In this document: piece after piece, positions 16,595 to 24,726 of the stretch
Position numbering within the stretch: position 1 is the first letter of the stretch
How the letters are laid out: the number at the start of each line of letters is the position of its first letter
NCBI GenBank assembly: GCA_045565285.1
Contig: JBJLFR010000035.1
Span: forward strand, 6,738-70,737
Direction: 5' to 3'
DNA from: CACIIZ01 sp045565285
Lineage (GTDB): Bacteria > Pseudomonadota > Alphaproteobacteria > Rhodobacterales > Rhodobacteraceae
Length of the DNA stretch: 64,000 nt
Position numbers and translations under genes: made by a program
Notes under the pieces: model-generated
Told to the model about the DNA's origin: nothing
Database searches by the model: none
What the model saw: the letters and a program-made list of their open reading frames with translations, nothing else

Positions 16595-18295
16595 ATGAAA
16601 AAAAAATTATTGTCCAAAATTAGAAACAAAAATAATAATACTTTTTTGTTTTTTGCATTGACCACTTTAGCTGCATGTAACAGTGATAGCAAAAAAATAT
16701 TAGGTTTGGCTGGGAATGCAGCATCAGAAGGCCTAGAAAAACTTTTCGAAGAATCTCCCTCCGTTAATTCAAATTATACTATTAGTACTGATACACCAGA
16801 TAATTCAAAAGGTGATGGGACAACTAGTCTTCCTATTCAAGTTAGTGGATCAGTTAATGCAAGTCCCATTATTAGTGGTTATCCTTTACTAGATTTTACA
16901 TTCAATTCAAACGGAAAGATAGATTTTACAAATATCTCCGATGTAAAAAATATAGCTATTAGCAATTCATCTGCTGCTGTAAGCTTAAAAAACCTTTCAA
17001 ATGATCTTGAAAAAATTTATGTAACAGGGACACAAAGTGGAGATTGGAATATTGGGTATAAACCTAATAGTTTTGGAACTCTTTATTTTGAATGGACTAA
17101 CAATACTGGCATTTCTGTAGATCTTACCTCATTGACAATAAATGAAGCTGGGCAATTTCTATTTAAAAATATAGGCAATGAAACCATTACAATTCCAACA
17201 TTTAATTTAGATCCTGATGACACCCAAAGAATAGAAATTGGAAATGATAATGATGGAGATATAATAATTGGTGCTGCAGCAAATATAACAGGGTCTCAAG
17301 GACTCAAAACAATTTCATTAAAGACATTCAATGATGGAGATATTACTCTGGGCACACCTGGAACTTCAGGACTTGCAGACCTGCAAAATATTACTTCAAT
17401 TGCTCTTATTGCATCAAAGAATGGAAATATTACACTAGGAGATTTGGGAACAAACACAAGTATTAACAAAATCTCTTCCTTTTCGTTAACAACAGAGGGG
17501 GGAACAATAAACATAGGTAACATTAAAGCAAAAAAAATAGATAGCTTTAATGCCTCAGGTAATGAATTTTCATTTATTAATATAGGAAATATAGAAATTA
17601 GCGAAGCTATAGATCTTATCACAATTAGTGGTGATACAAGCATTACATTGGGTAATTTTACAGGAGATGGGACAGTAAAGTTAGATTCAAGCAATATGAC
17701 AAAAACAGGTATTAACTTGAATTTTTCTGCTCTAAAAGGAAGTGTTGATATTACTTCTACTAATAAAGATGATACAATATCATTAGGCGTTGAAGCTGGT
17801 AAGGTAATAAGTGGTGGTGGTGATGACATCATTACAGTCGTAGCTAATGCAACTGGTAATTCAGATATTACCACTGGAGATGGAATTGATATAGTAACCC
17901 TTTCTTCTCTAGCAGGCATTGATATTGTAAAACCTGGAGGGACAAGTGTAAATATCAATAACAAAACTGCCAATACACATGCTGCAATTCTATCAGATAA
18001 AATTATAAATTTTGACCCCAATTCGGATAAAATAGGATTTGGTTCAGTTACTGCATCTGATAGCAATTTTCTTTCTGAAACAGGTGCAAACTCATTTTCT
18101 GCTGCTCTGACAAAGGCGAACACAGCAATGACATCAGGAAAGGTATATTATTTTTCATACAATGTAGCTACTGCTACAGATGGTTTTGGATTGCTTTTTA
18201 GTGATACTAATGGTGATGGATCTAGTGATATATTCCTAACCATAACAGGAATAACCACAGATGTTATTTCTTATGAAAATTTAATTATAGCCTAG
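16595..18295 (+). CDS. 566-residue beta-rich surface lipoprotein with RTX-like C-terminus
   Basis: I do not recognise a named family. The N-terminus has a long basic leader (MKKKLLSKIRNKNNN), a short hydrophobic stretch FLFFALTTLAAC and a lipobox-like LAAC (Cys28). Residues about 80-400 are short strands rich in Asn, Gly, Thr and Ile (for example GDITLGTPG, GNITLGDLG, GTINIGNIK), as in a beta-helix or solenoid. The end has one RTX-like turn (ISGGGDDIITV, then GDGIDIVTLSS) and the phrase DKIINFDPNSDKIGF found at the end of many RTX proteins. Same leader style as the M10 protease at 50168. It ends 4 bases into the convergent DUF1624 gene. Probable surface protein; role unknown. Confidence 0.75.
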   Translation: MKKKLLSKIRNKNNNTFLFFALTTLAACNSDSKKILGLAGNAASEGLEKLFEESPSVNSNYTISTDTPDNSKGDGTTSLPIQVSGSVNASPIISGYPLLDFTFNSNGKIDFTNISDVKNIAISNSSAAVSLKNLSNDLEKIYVTGTQSGDWNIGYKPNSFGTLYFEWTNNTGISVDLTSLTINEAGQFLFKNIGNETITIPTFNLDPDDTQRIEIGNDNDGDIIIGAAANITGSQGLKTISLKTFNDGDITLGTPGTSGLADLQNITSIALIASKNGNITLGDLGTNTSINKISSFSLTTEGGTINIGNIKAKKIDSFNASGNEFSFINIGNIEISEAIDLITISGDTSITLGNFTGDGTVKLDSSNMTKTGINLNFSALKGSVDITSTNKDDTISLGVEAGKVISGGGDDIITVVANATGNSDITTGDGIDIVTLSSLAGIDIVKPGGTSVNINNKTANTHAAILSDKIINFDPNSDKIGFGSVTASDSNFLSETGANSFSAALTKANTAMTSGKVYYFSYNVATATDGFGLLFSDTNGDGSSDIFLTITGITTDVISYENLIIA

Positions 18296-19035
18296 AAAAA
18301 ATTCACATAAGTATAAATTAATCCCATCAATATAGGTTGGTGTGTTAAATAGACTAAAAGGGAATTTCTTCCCATCCAAAAAAAAGTTTTAATTAATATT
18401 GAATTTCCCCTTGTCTTAAAAAATAAAAATTTATTAATCCTAATTTCTTCTCCCCTTTTTCTAAAAACAATCTTTGAAAAACCAAGACCAAAGATATAGG
18501 CACTTGACCAAGGAATAAATCCATAAAAATCTACCGAACCTGTTGAGCCTGAATATAGTCCTGTCCACGCTAAGTATTTTGGTTCATAAAATTCAGATAT
18601 TAAATAAGGTTCAAAAATAATAATTAATAAACCTAAAAAGATAATTAAGGCTGAAGGTATTCTATAAATTAAAATCCCTAGTAATGTACAAGCAGATAAT
18701 AAATGTAATATTCCGAAGAAAACAAAAGTATTCGAGTCTGCTATATAAGTTCCTAAAGATACTATTAAGGCTGCTGAAATAAGTATTAAAAATCTTTTGA
18801 AAAATTTTCTAAAATTTATACCACCATATGAAAAAAACCAAAAACTGAACCCAGAAAGAAATAAAAAACTACTGCCAATTGAAACTGCAAAAATTTTCCA
18901 CCAACCAGAATTAATTATAACTGGGTCGACTATATAAAAAAAACCTAAATCCCATGCAAAATGATATATTATCATTGCTAGCACAGCAATCGCTCTAAGA
19001 CCATCTATAAACTGACTTCTATTTATTGAACTCAT
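18292..19035 (-). CDS. DUF1624 (heparan-alpha-glucosaminide N-acetyltransferase catalytic-like) membrane protein
   Basis: Polytopic inner-membrane protein of 247 residues. It opens with FIDGLRAIAVLAMIIYHFAWD, where the RAIAVLAMIIYH pattern with His and Asp is typical of DUF1624 and related acyltransferase-3-like proteins, and has about seven hydrophobic segments. The late segment SLLVYLTHQPILMGLIY is also characteristic. I place the start at ATG 19035, with GGAG 8 bases upstream; an upstream TTG at 19047 would extend it by four residues but overlaps that ribosome site. Substrate unknown; acyl transfer to a sugar is possible given the carbohydrate locus that follows at 19162, but it is on the other strand. 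Confidence 0.84.
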   Translation of the reverse strand: MSSINRSQFIDGLRAIAVLAMIIYHFAWDLGFFYIVDPVIINSGWWKIFAVSIGSSFLFLSGFSFWFFSYGGINFRKFFKRFLILISAALIVSLGTYIADSNTFVFFGILHLLSACTLLGILIYRIPSALIIFLGLLIIIFEPYLISEFYEPKYLAWTGLYSGSTGSVDFYGFIPWSSAYIFGLGFSKIVFRKRGEEIRINKFLFFKTRGNSILIKTFFWMGRNSLLVYLTHQPILMGLIYTYVNFF

Positions 19036-19161
19036 ACTTCTCTCCAAAAAAGTGGATTTTCTAGCTGTATAAAATACAAATTTAAATTATAATAAACAAA
19101 AGTTTAAATTTTAAAAGAAAAAGACATATAACCTAAATAAGTAATGAATTTTTGATTTATA

Positions 19162-20031
19162 ATGATGCATAAAATTGTTATTGGAACAGCAAACTTTGGT
19201 ATGGACTATGGTATAGGTAATAACCAAAAAAAGTTACTTGATTCAGATATTTTAGACATCATAAGTGTCGCCAAAAAAAAAGGAATAGAAACCATAGATA
19301 CTGCTGTTTCTTATGGCAATAGTCTTAAAAGATTAGGAGAAATTGGTATCAATGATTTTAAAATCATCACAAAATTTCCACGGATTCCAGTTGATAAAAA
19401 AAATCAAACTAATTGGTTTGATGACCAAGTTAGTAGAACTTTAGAACAACTAGGTATTAGTAGTTTAGAAGCTATCCTTCTTCATTATCCAAAAGATATT
19501 CTTGAAAATAAAAATTTTGAATTAATACATTTTCTTTCTAATTTAAAAAAAGATGGGGTTATAAAAAAAATTGGTGTTTCTATATATGAAAAGAATGAAT
19601 TAGAAGAAATATTAAAAATATTTAAACCTGAAATCATCCAATGCCCAATTAATTTATTTGATAATAGGTTGTTAGAAAAAAATTATTTAGAAGAAATATC
19701 AAATAAAGGAATTGAAGTTCATATAAGATCTATTTTTTTACAAGGTTTGCTTTTATTTAAAAAAGAAGAAATGCCCCAAGATTTTTTAAAATTTCAAAAT
19801 ATATGGCAGGAGTGGTACAATTGGCTCAAGATAATAAAATTAAATCCGCTCGAAGCATGTATAAGATATACGAATTCTATTAAAGGCGTAGATAAAATAG
19901 TAGTAGGAATAAATTCTGCTCATCAATTAAAACAAATTATTAAATATATGAGAAAACCAAAGCTCTACAAAGAGCCCAATTGGCAGAATCCAATAAGTAC
20001 AAAATTAATAGATCCAAGGTTATGGAAATAA
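19162..20031 (+). CDS. aldo/keto reductase of the nonulosonate locus
   Basis: NADPH-dependent oxidoreductase of the aldo/keto reductase superfamily, 289 residues. IGTANFGMDYGI opens the barrel, and IDTAVSYGNS holds the catalytic Asp and Tyr; ITKFPRIP has the Lys and LLHYP the His. IKKIGVSIYE and HIRSIFLQGLLL are the usual later strands. First gene of a tight plus-strand unit (19162-26195). Members of this subfamily often occur in pseudaminic and legionaminic acid loci, but their step is not established. The end overlaps the next gene by 10 bases. Confidence 0.87.
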   Translation: MMHKIVIGTANFGMDYGIGNNQKKLLDSDILDIISVAKKKGIETIDTAVSYGNSLKRLGEIGINDFKIITKFPRIPVDKKNQTNWFDDQVSRTLEQLGISSLEAILLHYPKDILENKNFELIHFLSNLKKDGVIKKIGVSIYEKNELEEILKIFKPEIIQCPINLFDNRLLEKNYLEEISNKGIEVHIRSIFLQGLLLFKKEEMPQDFLKFQNIWQEWYNWLKIIKLNPLEACIRYTNSIKGVDKIVVGINSAHQLKQIIKYMRKPKLYKEPNWQNPISTKLIDPRLWK

Positions 20032-22061
20032 AAAAACAAGTTTTAGCAGTCATACAAGCAAGAATGAATTCGACAAGACTCCATGGTAAAGTTCTAAAAA
20101 AAATTGGAAATTTAACGTGTATAGAAATATTATTAGAGCGATTGTTAAAAAGTAAATTAATTAACAAAATTATAGTAGCAACATCAACAAACTCATACGA
20201 TGATATTCTTTATGATAAATTAACTAAAATTGGTATAGATTGCTTTAGGGGTGATGAAAATAACGTATATAAACGTTTTCTTGATTCAGTTAAAAATTCA
20301 AAAGCCTCTGTTATAGTTAGGATAACAGGGGATTGCCCTTTAATAGATCCTGATTTAGTCGATAAAATAATTAAAGATTTTTTGAATAAAAATGTTGATT
20401 ATGTAAGTAATGTTGACCCTCCATCCTTCCCTGATGGTATGGATATTGAAGTTATAAATAGACACTGCTTAGAGAACAATTACTCTAATGATCTTAACCA
20501 GTATCACTTGGAGCATGTAACGACACATATTAGAGAAAATAAAAAAATTCCAAAGAGTAATTATGAAAATAAAGAGGATTATTCTAATATTAGATTAACT
20601 TTAGATGAGGAAATTGATTTAGAAGTTATAAATTCAATTGTTAAATATTTTCAACCTAATATACATTTTTCACTGGAAGAAATCATAGATTTGTATAAAC
20701 AAAACAAATCCCTTTTCAAAAATATTGATTTAAAAAGAAATGAAGGATCCAAAATGAATAGTGGTCAAAAACTATGGAAAAAAGCTAAAAAATTAATACC
20801 AGGGGGGAATATGCTACTATCAAAAAGAACAGAAATGTTCCATCCTTTAAAATGGCCAGCATATTTTGATAAAGCTCAGGGATGTAATATTTGGGACCTT
20901 GATGGAAATAAATATATTGATATGTCATTAATGGGTGTAGGTACAAATATTCTGGGCTATGCCAATAAAGATGTTGATAATTATGTAAAACAAAATATAG
21001 ACAAAAGTAATATGAGCACTTTGAATTGTCCTGAAGAAGTTTTTCTTGCTGAAAAACTTGTTGAAATGCATCCATGGTCAGAAATGGTAAGATTTGCCAG
21101 AACAGGGGGTGAGGCCAACTCCATTGCTGTAAGAATTGGACGTGCTGCATCCGGCAAAGATGGTGTAGCAATATGTGGTTATCACGGATGGCATGATTGG
21201 TATCTCGCATCCAATATAAATGACTCTGAAAATTTGAAAGATCATCTTCTTCCAGGATTAGAGGCAAATGGAGTTCCAAAAGAATTAAAGAATACTACTT
21301 TTCCCTTTTACTACAATGACCTTAATGGGTTAAAAAAAGTCATTGATGAAAATAACATAGGCATAATAAAGATGGAAGTTATAAGAAATTTTCAACCTTC
21401 AAATAATTTCTTGCAAAATGTAAGAGAATTAGCCACAAAAAATAATATTATTCTTATTTTTGATGAGTGTACATCAGGTTTTCGAGAGAATTTTGGAGGA
21501 ATTCATTTAAATTATCAAGTAAATCCAGATATTGCTATTTTTGGGAAAGCTCTTGGTAATGGGTATGCAATAACCGCTGCTGTCGGAACCAGAAATGTTA
21601 TGGAAGCAGCACAAAAATCTTTTATAAGCAGCACTTTCTGGACAGAACGAATAGGCGTAAGTGCTGCTTTAAAAACACTAGAAATAATGGAGCAAAACAA
21701 AAGTTGGGAAATTATAACTAACATTGGAAAAAAAATTAGAATGATTTGGAGAGATATTTCGAATGTTTATGATCTAAATATAAATATTTCAGGTCTATTA
21801 GCACTTTCTTCATTTAATTTTCAAAGCAAGAATAATTTAAAATATAAGACACTAATTACACAAGAAATGCTTAAGAATAATATTTTGGCTAGTAATTCAG
21901 TATATACTTCAGTTGCACATACGAATGAATGTTTGGAAAAGTATTCTGATCAATTAAATAAAGTATTCCTTACAATTAAAAATTGTGAAGATGAGGTAAA
22001 AAATATTGATACTCTTATTGAAGGTCCAATTTGCCATGATGGCTTTTATAGACTCAATTAG
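20022..22061 (+). CDS. fusion: SpsF/PseF-like cytidylyltransferase plus class III aminotransferase
   Basis: 679 residues in two parts. Residues about 1-245 are an SpsF/PseF-type cytidylyltransferase: VIQARMNSTRLHGKVL (usual Pro replaced by His), ITGDCPLIDPDLVD, and the closing RNEG at which stand-alone versions normally end. Residues about 248-679 are a class III PLP aminotransferase of the glutamate-1-semialdehyde aminomutase type: LIPGGNML, YHGWHDWY, FDECTSGFRE with the PLP Asp, and the Schiff-base Lys in IFGKALGNGY. The first half would make CMP-activated nonulosonate; the second may add an amino group to a sugar. I chose ATG at 20022 rather than the TTG at 19980, because conserved sequence starts just after it. 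No frameshift is needed to join the parts. Confidence 0.86.
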   Translation: MEIKKQVLAVIQARMNSTRLHGKVLKKIGNLTCIEILLERLLKSKLINKIIVATSTNSYDDILYDKLTKIGIDCFRGDENNVYKRFLDSVKNSKASVIVRITGDCPLIDPDLVDKIIKDFLNKNVDYVSNVDPPSFPDGMDIEVINRHCLENNYSNDLNQYHLEHVTTHIRENKKIPKSNYENKEDYSNIRLTLDEEIDLEVINSIVKYFQPNIHFSLEEIIDLYKQNKSLFKNIDLKRNEGSKMNSGQKLWKKAKKLIPGGNMLLSKRTEMFHPLKWPAYFDKAQGCNIWDLDGNKYIDMSLMGVGTNILGYANKDVDNYVKQNIDKSNMSTLNCPEEVFLAEKLVEMHPWSEMVRFARTGGEANSIAVRIGRAASGKDGVAICGYHGWHDWYLASNINDSENLKDHLLPGLEANGVPKELKNTTFPFYYNDLNGLKKVIDENNIGIIKMEVIRNFQPSNNFLQNVRELATKNNIILIFDECTSGFRENFGGIHLNYQVNPDIAIFGKALGNGYAITAAVGTRNVMEAAQKSFISSTFWTERIGVSAALKTLEIMEQNKSWEIITNIGKKIRMIWRDISNVYDLNINISGLLALSSFNFQSKNNLKYKTLITQEMLKNNILASNSVYTSVAHTNECLEKYSDQLNKVFLTIKNCEDEVKNIDTLIEGPICHDGFYRLN

Positions 22062-22070
22062 GTTCAAAAT

Positions 22071-23672
22071 TTGATAAAAGAAAAACTTAATATCGCAATA
22101 AGAGTAGATGCCAGCAAAAATATTGGAGGAGGTCACTTTAGAAGATGCTTAACTCTAGCAAAAGAGGCCAAAAAAAAAGGGCATTCTGTAATATTTATTT
22201 CAGCACAATTACCAGAGAGAGATAGACACCTTCTAATTAAAAATAAAATTCTATTTGAAAATATATTTTTTGAAAAAGATGAAAATATAATTAATGATAG
22301 TAAAAAAGGATATAAAAATAATTGTTATCAAAAATGGTTAAAATTACCAGTATTGGAAGATGCAAAAAGAACAAGTAAAGCTTTGGAAAAATTTCAACCT
22401 AACTGGATTATTTTTGACCATTATGGGTTAGGCATTAAATGGGTAAATAAAATTAAAAAAAATCATCATATGCCATTTTATTTAGCAATTGATGACTTAG
22501 ACAACAGAAACCTTGGTTCAGATTTTTTGTTAGATCAAACATCAATCATTGATAAAAAAAGAAAGTATAAAACCCCTGGAATTTTAGTAGGTCCAAAATT
22601 TGCCCTCCTCTCAAATGAATTTAGTAAATATAGAAAAAAAAGTATTAAAGATAGATTGTATCGTCAATCTATGGCTTTAAAAAATAAAAAAGTATGTATA
22701 CTTATTTCTTTAGGATTATACGATAATAAAAGATTATTACCAACGTTAGTTAATGCCTTATCAAAAAAAGAAGAAATAAATATAGTTGTTGCTACTAGTT
22801 CTGAATGTCAAACACTTGTTGAATTAAAAAAAATTGCAAAAAAATATAATAATGTGTGCCTTCGATTAGATACAGACAACATGGCTAAACTGATGTTAAA
22901 AGCTGATATTTGTATTGGAGCATCTGGTATGAGTATGTGGGAAAGATGTTGTATAGGATTACCAAGTCTAACAATTACAATAGCAAAAAATCAAAAAAAA
23001 ATTACCAAACAAACAGCAAATTTGAACATAACTAAGAAATTAAGTATTGCTAAAACTAAAAATCAAAAACAGTTAATAGAAGCAGTATCAAATTTGATTT
23101 ATGCCCCTAAAAAATTACAACAGCTATCAAAAAATTCATTTAAAACTTGTGATGGCTTAGGAACTAAAAAAGTAGTTAATTTTTTGGAAGCAACATTTAA
23201 AAAAGTTGAAATTAGTGATTCCAAAAAGCTCTTATCATGGAGAAATAAAAAGTTTATAAGAGAAAGTAGTTTGAACAAAAAAAGGATACATAAAAAAAAT
23301 CATGAAATATGGATGGAAAAAACACAATATCCCAAAAAAGGTATTTGGCTTATTTATTCCGAAGGTGGTACTGATGTTGGGCATTGTAATTCCATATACA
23401 TTGATAAAGCAAATGTATCTTGGAGTTTCTATATAGGTGAGCAAAAATTTTCACCAGGATGTGGTTTAAGAATGTTAGTTTTCTTTATAAAAAAATTATT
23501 CTTTGAAGAAAAAATATCTACCATTGAATCTAAGATAATTCTTGATAATAAAAAATCAAAAAAAATACATAGAGATCTTGGATTTATTTTAACCTCAACT
23601 AATGAGCACTTCGAAAATTATATTTTAACCAAGGATACTTTTCAAAAGAGATTTTATTCTAATATTGTGTGA
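22071..23672 (+). CDS. pseG: fusion: PseG UDP-sugar hydrolase plus PseH-like GNAT acetyltransferase
   Basis: 533 residues. The first 360 or so form a PseG-type hydrolase that removes UDP from the 2,4-diacetamido sugar: it opens with RVDASKNIGGGHFRRCLTLA (the catalytic His is in GGGHFRR) and has WIIFDHYG, AIDDLDNR, and the UDP-binding GASGMSMWERCCIGLPSLT. From about residue 370 a GNAT domain follows: SWRNKKFIRESS, HEIWMEKT, and the acetyl-CoA loop region FSPGCGLRMLV, like PseH, which N-acetylates the 4-amino group. So one polypeptide covers two successive pathway steps. Start TTG at 22071; no ATG is available near it. The gap to the previous gene is 9 bases. Confidence 0.88.
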   Translation: MIKEKLNIAIRVDASKNIGGGHFRRCLTLAKEAKKKGHSVIFISAQLPERDRHLLIKNKILFENIFFEKDENIINDSKKGYKNNCYQKWLKLPVLEDAKRTSKALEKFQPNWIIFDHYGLGIKWVNKIKKNHHMPFYLAIDDLDNRNLGSDFLLDQTSIIDKKRKYKTPGILVGPKFALLSNEFSKYRKKSIKDRLYRQSMALKNKKVCILISLGLYDNKRLLPTLVNALSKKEEINIVVATSSECQTLVELKKIAKKYNNVCLRLDTDNMAKLMLKADICIGASGMSMWERCCIGLPSLTITIAKNQKKITKQTANLNITKKLSIAKTKNQKQLIEAVSNLIYAPKKLQQLSKNSFKTCDGLGTKKVVNFLEATFKKVEISDSKKLLSWRNKKFIRESSLNKKRIHKKNHEIWMEKTQYPKKGIWLIYSEGGTDVGHCNSIYIDKANVSWSFYIGEQKFSPGCGLRMLVFFIKKLFFEEKISTIESKIILDNKKSKKIHRDLGFILTSTNEHFENYILTKDTFQKRFYSNIV

Positions 23673-23673
23673 A

Positions 23674-24726
23674 ATGAAAACAGAAATAAAAATTAATGAC
23701 AGAAAAATTGGTTTTAATACTGAACCATATATCATTGCTGAATTATCAGGAAACCATAACGGAGACATCAATAGAGCAATAAAGCTAATTGATGCAGCAG
23801 TTGCATCTGGAGCCCATGCAATAAAGTTACAAACATATACAGCTGATACTTTAACTATAGATTCAAATAGATCAGAATTTATAGTAAAAGGAGGTCCATG
23901 GTCAGGCCAAAAACTTTATGATCTTTATAAAGAAGCAAGCACACCCTGGGAGTGGCACCCTACTATTTTTCAATATGCAAAACAAAATAACATCCACTGC
24001 TTTTCTTCACCTTTTGATAATACTGCTGTTGATTTTTTGAATAAGTTATCAGTTCCTGCTTATAAAATTGCCTCTTTTGAAATAGTCGATATACCACTTA
24101 TAAAAAAAGCTTCTGCACAAAATAAACCTTTAATTATGTCAACGGGTGTTGCAGATTACGATGAAATAGAAGAAGCGTGTGTTACTGCCAAAAACTTTGG
24201 TGCAGATGGTTTTGCTTTATTACATTGTGTATCAGACTACCCCTCTCAACCAAAAGATATGCAACTCAAAAATATTCAGGAACTAAAATCTCGTTTTAAT
24301 GTTCCAATCGGTCTTTCTGATCATTCTTTAGGTTCAACTGTAGCCGTTGCAGCTATAGCTCTAGGTGCAACTTTGATTGAAAAACACATCACTTTAAGTA
24401 GATTAGACGGAGGACCAGACGCCAGTTTTTCGTCTGAACCTGATGAGTTTAAAAAACTTGTGCAAGATTGTGAAAATATTTTTAAAGCTAGTACAAGCGA
24501 CCAAAAAAATATACCAGGCATAAAAAAGTCAAATTCTATTTTTCGACGATCTATTTATGTGGTAAAAAATATTAAAAAAGATGAGGTTTTTAGCAGAGAA
24601 AATATAAGATCCATAAGACCAGGTTTGGGGATTCAACCAAAGTTTTTCGAAGAAATTTTGGGTAAAAAAGCAAGTATAGATCTTGAAAGAGGAGAACCTT
24701 TGAGTTGGAAAAAAATAATCACTTGA
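23674..24726 (+). CDS. pseI: pseudaminic acid synthase (NeuB/PseI family)
   Basis: Condenses the 6-deoxy-2,4-diacetamido hexose with phosphoenolpyruvate to the nine-carbon acid. 350 residues. The NeuB barrel shows IIAELSGNHNGD, AIKLQTYTADT, the FSSPFD loop, YKIASFEI, GLSDHSLG and IEKHITL; the C-terminal SAF (antifreeze-like) domain begins near RRSIYVVK and ends with GEPLSWKKI. The phrase FIVKGGPWSGQKLYDLY favours PseI over NeuB or LegI. ATG at 23674 lies one base past the stop of the pseG fusion; the TTG reading from 23665 would overlap it and is less likely. Confidence 0.92.
   Translation: MKTEIKINDRKIGFNTEPYIIAELSGNHNGDINRAIKLIDAAVASGAHAIKLQTYTADTLTIDSNRSEFIVKGGPWSGQKLYDLYKEASTPWEWHPTIFQYAKQNNIHCFSSPFDNTAVDFLNKLSVPAYKIASFEIVDIPLIKKASAQNKPLIMSTGVADYDEIEEACVTAKNFGADGFALLHCVSDYPSQPKDMQLKNIQELKSRFNVPIGLSDHSLGSTVAVAAIALGATLIEKHITLSRLDGGPDASFSSEPDEFKKLVQDCENIFKASTSDQKNIPGIKKSNSIFRRSIYVVKNIKKDEVFSRENIRSIRPGLGIQPKFFEEILGKKASIDLERGEPLSWKKIIT

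Noticed and set aside
17296..18123. 275-codon open frame antisense to the 566-residue lipoprotein
   Set aside because: Long only because the sense gene is Asn/Thr/Gly-rich and avoids antisense stops; no domain or ribosome site is visible.
19980..20021. N-terminal extension of the cytidylyltransferase fusion from TTG at 19980
   Set aside because: It would overlap the aldo/keto reductase by over 50 bases, and conserved sequence begins only after ATG 20022.
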